21,671 nucleotides of DNA, taken from an uncultured Clostridia bacterium. Its GTDB lineage: Bacteria > Bacillota > Clostridia > Oscillospirales > Acutalibacteraceae. The DNA lies in assembly GCA_946628455.1 (NCBI GenBank), contig CAMOWP010000010.1:1-21671 (forward strand). Direction: 5' to 3'. The notes under the pieces were generated by a model. The model made no database searches, had not been told where the DNA came from, and saw only the letters and a list, made by a program, of their open reading frames with translations. Shown here in pieces: positions 6,561 through 13,992 of this stretch (positions within the stretch are counted from its first letter, which is position 1; each line of letters starts with the position of its first letter). A program made the translations under genes and the position numbers.

Positions 6561-7610
6561 ATGAATTGTAAAAACTGCGGAACACGGCTCAGCGAGAAGG
6601 CTAAGGTCTGTCCGAACTGCGGAGCGTTTGTTGACGATTCCTCGGGCTACACTCTGCTTGCCGCTGACGACAGAATGTACGATGTTTATTCATCGGAAAA
6701 AAAGAGAAAGAATAAAAAGAAAAAAAGCTCCGTCCTCGGAAACGTTATAGTATTTCTGCTGATTTTAATAATCGGCGGAGGCACTGTTCTTTTTTACCTT
6801 AATAACACGGGCTCGCTGCCGAGCAAGCAGCCTGAGCTCAGCTTTAATCAGGGAAGCGGAATCATCAATAAGAACGACAAGGTAATTTATGTTCTTTTTG
6901 AAAAGGGCAGCGACGTAAAATATATCCAGGGAGTTTCGCTTTATAATTATGACAGAACGAAGCTTGACGAAATCCGCGAGCCCATAAGCACGGATTATGA
7001 GTACACAAAGAGCATTGATTCAACCTTCAGGGCAATATACTTTGACACCAAGGATTTTAATATAGTTGACGGTGAAAAGTATACCTACACCTTTGAGATG
7101 AAGCTTACACTTACCGGTTCAGATAAGATTTATACCTATACTCAGCCTGTAAGCTTTGATTCAAGCTTCAGCGAGGACGCGTCTGACATTGTTTTTGACC
7201 ACAGCCTTAACGAGGGAAGCGCCTCAGGCAAGAAGAACAAGAGCGGCGGCAATAACGCTGAGGAGACAACCAAAAAAGCGGATTACTCATATATTTATTC
7301 CTCTTACTGGTACACCTCTCCGCAGACCGACGGCGACACCCGCAGCATTTCAGCCTTTAAGTTCAATGAGGACAAGTCATATTCCGTTACTCATTACGTT
7401 AAAAAGGGCGCTGAGGATTGGAACGTTTCAACGGAAAAGGGAACGTTTAAGATACAAAACGGCGAGCTGATACTCAGCCTTGAGGGCTCGTTCGTTCTTG
7501 ACGCCGAAAATGAGGAGATTTTTGAGCAGAGCGACGGCAGCACAACTCAGAATCTCACCAGCAGAAAATACAACAGCATTCAGAATACAGAGGATTTCTT
7601 CGGCTTATAA
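6561..7610 (+). CDS. Zinc-ribbon membrane protein of unknown function
   Basis: A 349-residue protein. The N-terminal zinc ribbon is complete, with Cys at 3, 6, 17 and 20 (MNCKNCGTRL and KVCPNCGAFV). A lysine-rich stretch (47-56) precedes one membrane segment (about 59-80), so the ribbon should be cytoplasmic and residues 81-349 outside. The outer part has a beta-rich domain (about 90-210), a low-complexity Gly/Ser/Lys/Asn/Thr linker (about 218-238), and a second beta-rich domain (240-349) resembling the small lipocalin-like domains found in clostridial surface proteins. No enzymatic motif is seen. The ATG follows GGTGATG. A TTGCAC at 6516 may be the -35 box, but the -10 is unclear. It is a single-gene unit ending at a shared terminator. 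Function unknown. Confidence 0.8.
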   Translation: MNCKNCGTRLSEKAKVCPNCGAFVDDSSGYTLLAADDRMYDVYSSEKKRKNKKKKSSVLGNVIVFLLILIIGGGTVLFYLNNTGSLPSKQPELSFNQGSGIINKNDKVIYVLFEKGSDVKYIQGVSLYNYDRTKLDEIREPISTDYEYTKSIDSTFRAIYFDTKDFNIVDGEKYTYTFEMKLTLTGSDKIYTYTQPVSFDSSFSEDASDIVFDHSLNEGSASGKKNKSGGNNAEETTKKADYSYIYSSYWYTSPQTDGDTRSISAFKFNEDKSYSVTHYVKKGAEDWNVSTEKGTFKIQNGELILSLEGSFVLDAENEEIFEQSDGSTTQNLTSRKYNSIQNTEDFFGL

Positions 7611-7612
7611 AA

Positions 7613-7655
7613 ATAAAAGCGCCTCACAGTTTAAACTGTGAGGCGTTATTCTTTT
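7613..7655. terminator. Bidirectional terminator
   Basis: A perfect 26-base inverted repeat, CGCCTCACAGTTT (7620-7632) with AAACTGTGAGGCG (7633-7645), flanked by T-rich ends in both directions. It ends the zinc-ribbon gene on the plus strand and the TetR gene on the minus strand; the TetR stop lies only about ten bases beyond it. Confidence 0.85.
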
Positions 7656-8175
7656 ATGCAACTGTTTTGATTACCTTAATCATCTTCTGCATAAGCTCTT
7701 CGTAATTTCTTTCGTCCTTCTGAATCTCTGTTGTTATCAGCCCTGTAAATGCGCTTGCGCAGTATGCAAGGAAGAATTCAGCTTCATCCGTTGTAAAGGC
7801 GGTGTCGGGGTGTTTGCCCGAAACATATGCAGAAATGAATTCATAAAAGCTTTTATTAAGAAGATTGTAAATCTTTATAAAGCTTGAGGATTTATGAGCT
7901 TTTTTTAAAAGAGCGTCATATCTTTTAAGAAAATCGGAATACAGTGCCGAGGTTTCCGAAAGATTTGAATAATTAATGCTCTTGCAGATATTATCCGTCT
8001 CATTTTTGAAAGCCCATGCTATCATTTTATCAATGTCGTCAAAATGATAGTAGAAGGTCTGACGGCTGATTCCGCAGCTTTCAACCAGACTTGTTACCGT
8101 AATTTTATCAAATTCGCTCTTCTCTGCCAGCTTTAAAAATGCATTGACAAGAGAAATCTTAGCTTTAGTCGCCAT
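7654..8175 (-). CDS. TetR/AcrR family transcriptional regulator
   Basis: A 173-residue one-domain-plus-sensor repressor. The N-terminal helix-turn-helix is at about residues 25-45 (ITVTSLVESCGISRQTFYYH followed by FDDIDKM), which is the hallmark of the family. The C-terminal half is helical, with the segment FYEFISAYVSG near the middle similar to DhaS-like TetR proteins; its ligand cannot be inferred. The open frame begins seven codons earlier at 8196, but the ATG at 8175 has AAAGGTG at proper spacing and gives MATKAKISLVNAF. It is divergent from the deacetylase gene across 262 bases and may control it, itself, or both. It ends close to a bidirectional terminator. Confidence 0.88.
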   Translation of the reverse strand: MATKAKISLVNAFLKLAEKSEFDKITVTSLVESCGISRQTFYYHFDDIDKMIAWAFKNETDNICKSINYSNLSETSALYSDFLKRYDALLKKAHKSSSFIKIYNLLNKSFYEFISAYVSGKHPDTAFTTDEAEFFLAYCASAFTGLITTEIQKDERNYEELMQKMIKVIKTVA

Positions 8176-8217
8176 ATTTTTTTCACCTTTATACACAATT
8201 ATTATTAAGCAACTAAG

Positions 8218-8246
8218 AATATAACATAAATAGACAAAAAATGCAA
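8218..8246 (-). promoter_or_regulatory. Promoter of the TetR gene
   Basis: On the minus strand TTGCAT (8246-8241), a 17-base spacer and TATATT (8223-8218). The predicted leader is about 35 bases. Confidence 0.65.
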
Positions 8247-8317
8247 CATCAATCTATTTGAAAAATCAAAAATTTATATTTGTGTACAGTTTTTTTTTAA
8301 AAAATATCACTAAAAAA

Positions 8318-8333
8318 GTTAAGTTTAATTAAC
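8318..8333. promoter_or_regulatory. Candidate operator in the TetR/deacetylase gap
   Basis: The inverted repeat GTTAAGTTTAATTAAC (five-base arms, six-base centre) lies about 22 bases before the -35 box of the deacetylase promoter. The surrounding 8247-8355 is very AT-rich, holds no gene and nothing else that I recognise, so the palindrome could be chance. Confidence 0.25.
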
Positions 8334-8355
8334 AAAAAATTTATTATATTTATCA

Positions 8356-8384
8356 TTGAAGAATATGTGTATTCGTTGTATAAT
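8356..8384 (+). promoter_or_regulatory. Promoter of the NodB deacetylase gene
   Basis: TTGAAG (8356-8361), a 17-base spacer and a perfect TATAAT (8379-8384). A leader of about 47 bases follows. Confidence 0.7.
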
Positions 8385-8437
8385 AATATTTACTGTAGAT
8401 TTATAAGAATTTATATATATTGGAGAATTAGTATATT

Positions 8438-9772
8438 ATGGCAAAAACAAAAATTATTGCAGCAGGCGCTGCTTTAGTTGTTCTTATTATAATAGCCGGC
8501 TTTTCAATGATGTCAATTGTTCAGTCAAAAACCGTTGCAGACGTTGAAAAATCAACCGTTACAGAAACGGAGGAAAGCAGCGTAAGCCTTAAATGGAAAA
8601 AGGCTCCCGCAGCAGACGGATACTATATTTACTGCAGCGAATCCGAAAAGGACGATTTTGAAAAAATCGCAACCGTTGAGGGCGGAAGCAAAAAGACCTT
8701 TACCGTTGAAAAGCTTGAACAGGCAACGCAGTATGATTTTTACGTAACAGCCTTCAAAAAGTCAAAGGAAAAGGTTGAAAGTAAGGATTACACAGTTGTT
8801 TCAGCCTGCACCAAGCCTAAAAAGCAGACTGTTTCAAAAATCGAATCAACCGACGCAGGAGTTATGACCGTTGAATGGGAGATTAATCCCAAGGCGGCAG
8901 GATATGAGCTTGAATACATCCAGGGCGACGGAAGCAATTTTGAAGAGGCTGAAAAGATTACCGTTGGCGATAAGGCTGTCGGCGATTACAAGCTTGAAAA
9001 GCTTACTGCGGAAAAGACCTATGCCGCAAGAGTAAGAAGCTATATCAAGTATAATGACGAAACGCTTTACGGCCCGTGGAGCAAGGCGGGAACGGTTAAG
9101 ATAGCAAAGAAGGTTGAGGCTTCTGCTGATATTGACAAGTCAAAGCCTATGATTGCATTAACTTTTGACGACGGTCCCGGCTATAACGACGCGTCGGATA
9201 AAATACTTGACGTTCTTGAAAAATACAATGTCCGCGCAACCTTCTTTATGGTTGGTCAGAATGCTAAGGACCACCCCGATAACATCAAGCGCAAGGTTAA
9301 GCTCAAATGCGAGCTTGCAAATCACACGTGGGACCACAATCATTACGGCGCTAACGTAACTGCAGAGGATATAAAGAAGGCGAGCGACGCAATTAAAACG
9401 GCTTCGGGCGGTCACGCGCCTACAGCGTTCCGTTCACCCGGCGGCAACACAACTGACGTTATCAGAAACGAGTGCAAGGCGGAGGGAATGCCGCTTTACT
9501 ACTGGTCGCTTGATACTCTTGACTGGAAAACGAGAAACGCAGATTCCGTTTATAACGCTGTTATGAATAACGTCAAGGATGGCGATATAATTCTTATGCA
9601 TGAAATTTACGGCTCAACTGCCGAGGCGGTTGAAAGAATGGTGCCCGAGCTTCTCAAGCAGGGGTATCAGCTTGTAACCTGTCAGGAGCTTGTTCTTGCA
9701 AAGACGGGCAAGGCACCTGAGGCAGGAACGCAGTATATGAACGCAACAACGGTTAAAAACGAAACAAGCTGA
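8438..9772 (+). CDS. Membrane-anchored polysaccharide deacetylase with two FN3 domains
   Basis: A 444-residue cell-surface enzyme of the NodB family (carbohydrate esterase 4), which removes acetyl groups from peptidoglycan, chitin-like or xylan chains. An N-terminal membrane segment (about 5-27) without a clear cleavage site suggests anchoring. Two fibronectin type III modules follow (about 45-127 and 131-223). The NodB domain (235-430) has all five motifs: TFDDGP at 242-247 with the catalytic and metal Asp, HTWDH at 296-300 supplying two metal His, RSPGG at 332-336, DTLDW at 359-363 and LMHEIYGS at 387-394 with the catalytic His. It should therefore be active; peptidoglycan is the likeliest substrate. 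The ribosome binding site TTGGAG is rather far from the ATG. It is divergent from a TetR gene. Confidence 0.9.
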   Translation: MAKTKIIAAGAALVVLIIIAGFSMMSIVQSKTVADVEKSTVTETEESSVSLKWKKAPAADGYYIYCSESEKDDFEKIATVEGGSKKTFTVEKLEQATQYDFYVTAFKKSKEKVESKDYTVVSACTKPKKQTVSKIESTDAGVMTVEWEINPKAAGYELEYIQGDGSNFEEAEKITVGDKAVGDYKLEKLTAEKTYAARVRSYIKYNDETLYGPWSKAGTVKIAKKVEASADIDKSKPMIALTFDDGPGYNDASDKILDVLEKYNVRATFFMVGQNAKDHPDNIKRKVKLKCELANHTWDHNHYGANVTAEDIKKASDAIKTASGGHAPTAFRSPGGNTTDVIRNECKAEGMPLYYWSLDTLDWKTRNADSVYNAVMNNVKDGDIILMHEIYGSTAEAVERMVPELLKQGYQLVTCQELVLAKTGKAPEAGTQYMNATTVKNETS

Positions 9773-9776
9773 TACA

Positions 9777-9801
9777 GTTAATAGTTAAAAGTTAATAGTT
9801 A
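9777..9801 (+). repeat. Short direct repeat GTTAATAGTTA
   Basis: Two copies (9777-9787 and 9791-9801), period 14, lie between the deacetylase stop and its terminator. No gene or mobile element is associated. Confidence 0.5.
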
Positions 9802-9813
9802 TAAGTAAAAAAT

Positions 9814-9845
9814 AAAAGCTGTCTCGTAGAGACAGCTTTTTGTTT
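9814..9845. terminator. Bidirectional terminator
   Basis: AAAAGCTGTCTC (9814-9825) pairs perfectly with GAGACAGCTTTT (9829-9840) around GTA, with T-rich tails on both strands. It ends the deacetylase gene and the mgtE operon, which converge here. Confidence 0.88.
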
Positions 9846-9848
9846 GTT

Positions 9849-11237
9849 TTATGAAAGGCCGGGGATAACAGCGCTGCTTATTGCGAAGAAAACAAGAAGT
9901 GAAATTGCGTCAACAATTGTAGTTATAAACGGCGAGCTCATAACAGCGGGGTCAAAGCCGATTTTCTTTGCAAGCATCGGCAGCGAACATCCGATAAACT
10001 TTGCAAACACTATTTCAATTACAAGAGTAAGGCAGATTGCAAGGTCAACAAGAATTGTAATTTCGTCATTTTTAAACAGCATTCTGTCAACAATCCAGAT
10101 TTTTAAAAAATTGACTGCCGCAAGGGAAAGCCCGCAGTAAAAGCCAACCCTTATCTCTTTCCAGATAACGCGGAAATAATCTCTGAAATCAACCTCGCCA
10201 AGCGACATTGCACGGATAATTGTAACGCTTGCCTGGCCTCCTGAGTTACCGCCTGTGTCCATAAGCATAGGGATAAAGGCTGTAAGAATTGTGAGCGCTT
10301 TAAGCTTTTCCTCAAAGCCTGTGATTATCGAGCCCGTGAAGGTTGCTGATACCATAAGCAGCAGCAGCCACGGGAAGCGGCTCTTCCAGGTTTCAAATAC
10401 CGAGGTTTTGAGATATGTTTTCTCGGTAGGAAGCATAGCGTTCATCTTCTGGATATCCTCGGTGTTCTCCTCCTGGATGACATCGAGAGCGTCGTCAACC
10501 GTGATGATTCCTACAAGCCTCTCCTCCATATCAACAACAGGAAGGGCGAGGAAATCGTACTTTGATAACTGCTGAGCGGCGAGCTCCTGGTCATCAAGCG
10601 TGTTAACGTAGATGATGTTGGTTTCCATGAACTCTTCAATTGTATCTTCATAATCGTGGAGAAAGAGCTCCTTAACCGTTGTAACGCCTAAAAGATGACG
10701 TGATTCATCGGTAACGTAGCAGGTGTAAATGGTTTCCTTATCAACGCCTGTTCGCCTTATTCTTTTAAATGCGTCCTCAACAGTCATGCTCTTTTTGAGG
10801 TCAACAAACTCAGGCGTCATAATTGAGCCTGCGGAATCGTCAGGATATTTAAGAAGAGCGTTTATTGAACGCCTTGTTTCGCTGTCTGTATTTTTCAGAA
10901 TACGCTTAACAAGCGTTGCGGGCATCTCCTCAATAATGTCAACGGCGTCGTCTATGTAAAGCTCGTCAAGCACCTCGCGCAGCTCCGTATCCGAAATTTT
11001 ATGGATAAGCGCTTCCTGCGTGTCAGGGTCAAGCTCAACAAAGGTGTCTGCCGCGTCCTCCTTTGATAAAAGGCGGAAAAACAGCAGGCGCTGGTTATCG
11101 GGGAAATCCTCAAGAATTTCAGCAATATCGGCAGGATTAAGCTCGCTGAGAATAGTTTTTATCTGAGGGAGCTCCTTTTTTTCATAATGAGCTTTAATGC
11201 TTTCAATAAGCTCCTCTCTGAGTTCAGTCATCTCCAT
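9849..11237 (-). CDS. mgtE: Magnesium transporter MgtE
   Basis: A 462-residue Mg2+ channel gated by cytoplasmic Mg2+. The N-terminal superhelical domain (about 5-130) with repeated acidic stretches is followed by two CBS domains (about 138-200 and 202-258), a connecting helix, and five membrane segments (about 285-462). The conserved pore-region motif GGNSGGQAS is at 329-337 and an Asp-containing last helix (VDAISLLVFF) is present. Length is normal (about 450). The ATG is eight bases after AAAGGAG. Only 33 bases separate it from the gene upstream, so there is no room for the M-box riboswitch that often precedes mgtE; it is probably the last gene of the rpe operon. Confidence 0.95.
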   Translation of the reverse strand: MEMTELREELIESIKAHYEKKELPQIKTILSELNPADIAEILEDFPDNQRLLFFRLLSKEDAADTFVELDPDTQEALIHKISDTELREVLDELYIDDAVDIIEEMPATLVKRILKNTDSETRRSINALLKYPDDSAGSIMTPEFVDLKKSMTVEDAFKRIRRTGVDKETIYTCYVTDESRHLLGVTTVKELFLHDYEDTIEEFMETNIIYVNTLDDQELAAQQLSKYDFLALPVVDMEERLVGIITVDDALDVIQEENTEDIQKMNAMLPTEKTYLKTSVFETWKSRFPWLLLLMVSATFTGSIITGFEEKLKALTILTAFIPMLMDTGGNSGGQASVTIIRAMSLGEVDFRDYFRVIWKEIRVGFYCGLSLAAVNFLKIWIVDRMLFKNDEITILVDLAICLTLVIEIVFAKFIGCSLPMLAKKIGFDPAVMSSPFITTIVDAISLLVFFAISSAVIPGLS

Positions 11238-11270
11238 AGATATTGCTCCTTTCGCTTGGGATTTGACAAA

Positions 11271-12095
11271 TCAGCAGAAGAATTCCTCTTCGTCCTCATC
11301 GTCAGCTTTAACGGAAATACGCTTTGCCGTGCTTACAATCAGCGCTACAAAGAGAATTCCCAGAATAACCGAGGCAAGAATAATATAAAAAACGGGTTTT
11401 CTGTAAAACAGCTCGTCCTCGGCAAGCGTTTTGAGCTCGCCCGAGCGCATAAGCGCTTCAATTTCCTCGGTTGTTTTATCAACTCGCTTAACGCTGAGCT
11501 TGTAAAGCCTTGTTTCACCGTTTGAAGCGGTAACTGTTACAGGGATTACAGGCTCCTGGTCAAGCGCAATTTCAATCTCCTCGGGAATATTTACGCTTGC
11601 GCTTATATCCTTTGGAACGGCGGTGAGCTTAAGGGTGGTCATATCGCTTGGAATATAAAGCCTGTAGTTTCTGTATTTATCAGAAATTTCGGGGTATACC
11701 TCAACGGCGTTGCCCGTAATTTCAAGAAGCGAGTTATTTGATGTTATTTTATATGCGTATGCGTTTGTATAGTTAAAATTGTAAATTGTACTTCCGCTTT
11801 CAAACTCAAGGGTTACGCAGATGCCCTTCTGGTGGCGCGCGTCGTCAAGAATATAATTAACAAAAAGTCTGCCCGTTCCGTCAATGTCAAAATCCTCAAG
11901 GGTAGGTGAGATTTCGGGATTGTCAAGAGTCAGGTCATATTCATTTATTTCGGGTGAGAATTCGCCCTCAATTTTTGCGTTTTTAAATGAGATTGAAATA
12001 AGCGTGGGTACCTGCTGCTCGTTTGCTTCCTGAGCATAGGCGGTAAAGCCCGTCAGGATGAAGCACAGCAAAAAGAGCATAAACAGCTTTTTCAT
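11271..12095 (-). CDS. Secreted/membrane cadherin-like beta-sandwich protein
   Basis: A 274-residue protein of unknown function. A signal peptide (1-21, ending AYA before QEA) is followed by two beta-rich repeats, about 30-118 (LISISFKNAKIEGEFSPEIN then EYDLTL) and 123-204 (ending ETRLYKLSVKR). This spacing of a starting strand, an F/Y-SP-x-x-x-x-Y turn and a closing YKLSV strand is that of the cadherin-like beta-sandwich domain common in Firmicute surface proteins. A C-terminal membrane segment (about 234-257) and a short acidic cytoplasmic tail with a terminal Cys (DDEDEEEFFC) close it, giving type I topology. The open frame can start at a TTG at 12107; the ATG at 12095 begins the signal peptide. 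It lies in the middle of an operon, 15 bases after the DUF4015-like gene. Confidence 0.78.
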   Translation of the reverse strand: MKKLFMLFLLCFILTGFTAYAQEANEQQVPTLISISFKNAKIEGEFSPEINEYDLTLDNPEISPTLEDFDIDGTGRLFVNYILDDARHQKGICVTLEFESGSTIYNFNYTNAYAYKITSNNSLLEITGNAVEVYPEISDKYRNYRLYIPSDMTTLKLTAVPKDISASVNIPEEIEIALDQEPVIPVTVTASNGETRLYKLSVKRVDKTTEEIEALMRSGELKTLAEDELFYRKPVFYIILASVILGILFVALIVSTAKRISVKADDEDEEEFFC

Positions 12096-12110
12096 TCTTA
12101 GTATCAACTC

Positions 12111-13067
12111 TTATTCTTCGTATATAATATATCCGCTTATCCTGGTCTTAAGCGCGGAGTTAATTTCCTCTAAATCCTTTTCGGTTGAGATAACGTAAAT
12201 CTGATTGCTTTTAAGGGCATCAAGCTTTTCTATTTCGCTTTTAAGCCCTTCCTCGTTATATTCGCCGTATTCCTCGCTCCAGCCGTTTACGGTTGCGTTT
12301 ACCGCTTCAAGAAATACCGCGTCGCCGCCGACCTCGCCTGCAAGCTGCTTTGAAATTGCGGCAAAGCCGTCGTTGTGTCCATCTCTGACGCTCTTCGGCA
12401 GGTCCGTTGAGCTGAGAACGAAGATGCGTATTCCGAGGTTATAGCTTTCAATGACTATATCCTTAAGATATTTGATTGCGTCTGCGTTATCGGGGTTAAG
12501 GTATCTGTTTCCGTCTGAATCGGTATAAACCTTGTCTCCGTTGTAAACAGCCATATCAGCTGATTTTTTAGCGGCTGCGTTATCCTTGAGGCAGCAGATT
12601 CGCGCAATCGGGGTTATCTTTTTTTCGCTGAGAGTTTTGAGCGAATCGTGAAGCTTTTTGGCAGGGTTGCTGATTGCGCCGAAGGTGTCAACGGTTGTGA
12701 GATTTGAGGTGTAACCGATAGTTCCGTCCTCACGCTTCAGCTCAAAGGATATGCTCGAAAAGCCCTTTTTTTGAGCTTCATTAATCACCGAAGAAAGCAT
12801 TAAGGAGTTATCAAGCGCGGCGCTCGGAACGCCGAGCGAGGAGTAGTTAATCTGCGCCTCTGCCGCCTTTCCCGAATCGTTCTTCTGCGTAACCTCTTCC
12901 GCCTGCCTTATCGGGTTTGAATGCCTTATCATAAAGGCGTCCGCTCCTATGTATCCAACGCAGATAAGAATAACGCACATAAAAGCGATAAGGATATTCT
13001 TCCTTCGCTTTTGAGACTGAGCCTGCTTTTCTCTTGTTGTGCGTCTTTTCTTAGTGCGTTTTTTCAT
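12111..13067 (-). CDS. Membrane-anchored DUF4015 (putative glycoside hydrolase)-like protein
   Basis: A 318-residue protein with a very basic N-terminus (1-23), one membrane segment (about 24-46) and an outer domain. The segment ITPIARICCLKDNAAAKKSA (151-170), then DSDGNRYLNPDNADAIKYL and a helix ending LGIR, follows the layout of the TIM-barrel family DUF4015, in which PIARIVVFKD and W.DP.N are conserved. The family's usual next element, a strand with acidic residues (D-E-I-Q-F-D-Y), is replaced here by IRIFVLSSTDL, so any glycosidase activity is doubtful. The ATG follows AAGG, five bases after the rpe stop. Function unknown; cell-envelope role likely from topology. Confidence 0.65.
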   Translation of the reverse strand: MKKRTKKRRTTREKQAQSQKRRKNILIAFMCVILICVGYIGADAFMIRHSNPIRQAEEVTQKNDSGKAAEAQINYSSLGVPSAALDNSLMLSSVINEAQKKGFSSISFELKREDGTIGYTSNLTTVDTFGAISNPAKKLHDSLKTLSEKKITPIARICCLKDNAAAKKSADMAVYNGDKVYTDSDGNRYLNPDNADAIKYLKDIVIESYNLGIRIFVLSSTDLPKSVRDGHNDGFAAISKQLAGEVGGDAVFLEAVNATVNGWSEEYGEYNEEGLKSEIEKLDALKSNQIYVISTEKDLEEINSALKTRISGYIIYEE

Positions 13068-13072
13068 TAATA

Positions 13073-13720
13073 TTACCTTGCCTTTTCAGCGTTATCCCTG
13101 AGAAGCGATATGGTTTCGTTCGGCTTTTCTGTTTTAAACACAGCCGAGCCTGCAACGAAAACGTTTGCCCCTGCCTTTGCGGCAATCTTTATTGTTTCGG
13201 GGTTTATTCCGCCGTCAACCTCAATGTCTCCCGTGTAGCCGAGAGCTCTGAGCTTTTCAATTTTAGGCATAACGTGTTCCATGAAGCTCTGACCGCCGAA
13301 GCCGGGCTCAACTGTCATAACAAGCACCATTGAAAGCTTGTCAAGATAAGGTATAACAACGTCAATTTCCGTGTTCGGCTTAACCGCAACGGCTGCCTTT
13401 TTGCCGAGGGAGAGTATTTTGTCAACAGTCTTTTTGATATCGTCGTCGCTTTCAGCGTGGAAGCAGATTATATCAGCCCCTGCCTTTGCAAAATCCTCTG
13501 CATATTTCAGCGGCTCGCTTATCATAAGGTGAACGTCAAACGGAATATCGCATACCTTTTTAATGGCGGCAACAACGGGTGAGCCGATTGAGATATTAGG
13601 CACAAAATGTCCGTCCATAACGTCAACGTGTATCATATCGGAATCGGAAATTCTCCGTAATTCGCTTTCAAGATTTGCATAATCGCTTGCCAGAATTGAC
13701 GGCGCTATCTTCATATCCAT
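13073..13720 (-). CDS. rpe: Ribulose-phosphate 3-epimerase
   Basis: Interconverts D-ribulose 5-phosphate and D-xylulose 5-phosphate in the pentose phosphate pathway; a cytosolic TIM-barrel metalloenzyme. The 215-residue length is standard. Metal and catalytic residues are in place: His31 and Asp33 in HVDVMDGHFVPN, His64 in DVHLM, Asp169 in EVDGGI; the phosphate-binding loop GSAVF is at 191-195, and MTVEPGFGGQSF at 135-146. The open frame starts at 13732, but that ATG overlaps the GGAG ribosome binding site; the ATG at 13720, six bases after it, is preferred. It has its own promoter and leads an operon with two envelope proteins and mgtE. The rsgA and PASTA-kinase neighbours usual in Firmicutes are absent. 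Confidence 0.95.
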   Translation of the reverse strand: MDMKIAPSILASDYANLESELRRISDSDMIHVDVMDGHFVPNISIGSPVVAAIKKVCDIPFDVHLMISEPLKYAEDFAKAGADIICFHAESDDDIKKTVDKILSLGKKAAVAVKPNTEIDVVIPYLDKLSMVLVMTVEPGFGGQSFMEHVMPKIEKLRALGYTGDIEVDGGINPETIKIAAKAGANVFVAGSAVFKTEKPNETISLLRDNAEKAR

Positions 13721-13760
13721 AAACTTCTCCATTATAATTTAAAATAGTGTAGTTTTGTAT

Positions 13761-13789
13761 ATTATACATTTATATTGCAGATAAATCAA
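13761..13789 (-). promoter_or_regulatory. Promoter of the rpe operon
   Basis: On the minus strand TTGATT (13789-13784), a 17-base spacer and TATAAT (13766-13761), giving a leader of about 35 bases. Confidence 0.7.
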
Positions 13790-13904
13790 GAAATTAATTT
13801 ATGTATCTTTATGCATTAAAATGAATATTTGTTTGTAATTTTATACAGATATGCGTTAAAAACAGCAATATTATCTAATAGATTATACAAATTTGTGAAT
13901 ATTA

Positions 13905-13922
13905 CTTGCATTTTTATTCATT
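13905..13922. promoter_or_regulatory. ArgR (ARG box) operator of argGH
   Basis: The minus strand reads AATGAATAAAAATGCAAG. This agrees at 17 of 18 positions with the B. subtilis ARG box CATGAATAAAAATKCAAK. It overlaps the -35 box and most of the spacer of the argG promoter, so arginine-bound ArgR would block RNA polymerase. A weaker half-match (AATGAATATTT) lies at 13820-13830. Confidence 0.82.
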
Positions 13923-13933
13923 TGTGATATAAT
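13906..13933 (+). promoter_or_regulatory. Promoter of argGH
   Basis: TTGCAT (13906-13911), a 16-base spacer and TATAAT (13928-13933). It lies in the 272-base divergent gap between rpe and argG, which contains no gene. Confidence 0.75.
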
Positions 13934-13992
13934 AGCGTCAACATAAAATTTTGGGTAACGTTTTATGAATCAGATTTAAAGGAGTTTTTACT

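Noticed and set aside
9777..9801. Start of a CRISPR array or insertion sequence end
   Set aside because: Only two 11-base AT-rich copies with a three-base gap, no spacers, no transposase and no flanking inverted repeats.
11238..11270. M-box magnesium riboswitch before mgtE
   Set aside because: Only 33 bases separate mgtE from the upstream gene, far too short for an M-box.
13934..13992. T-box or attenuator in the argG leader
   Set aside because: The leader is only about 50 bases, with no terminator stem and no T-box sequence; control by the ArgR box is sufficient.
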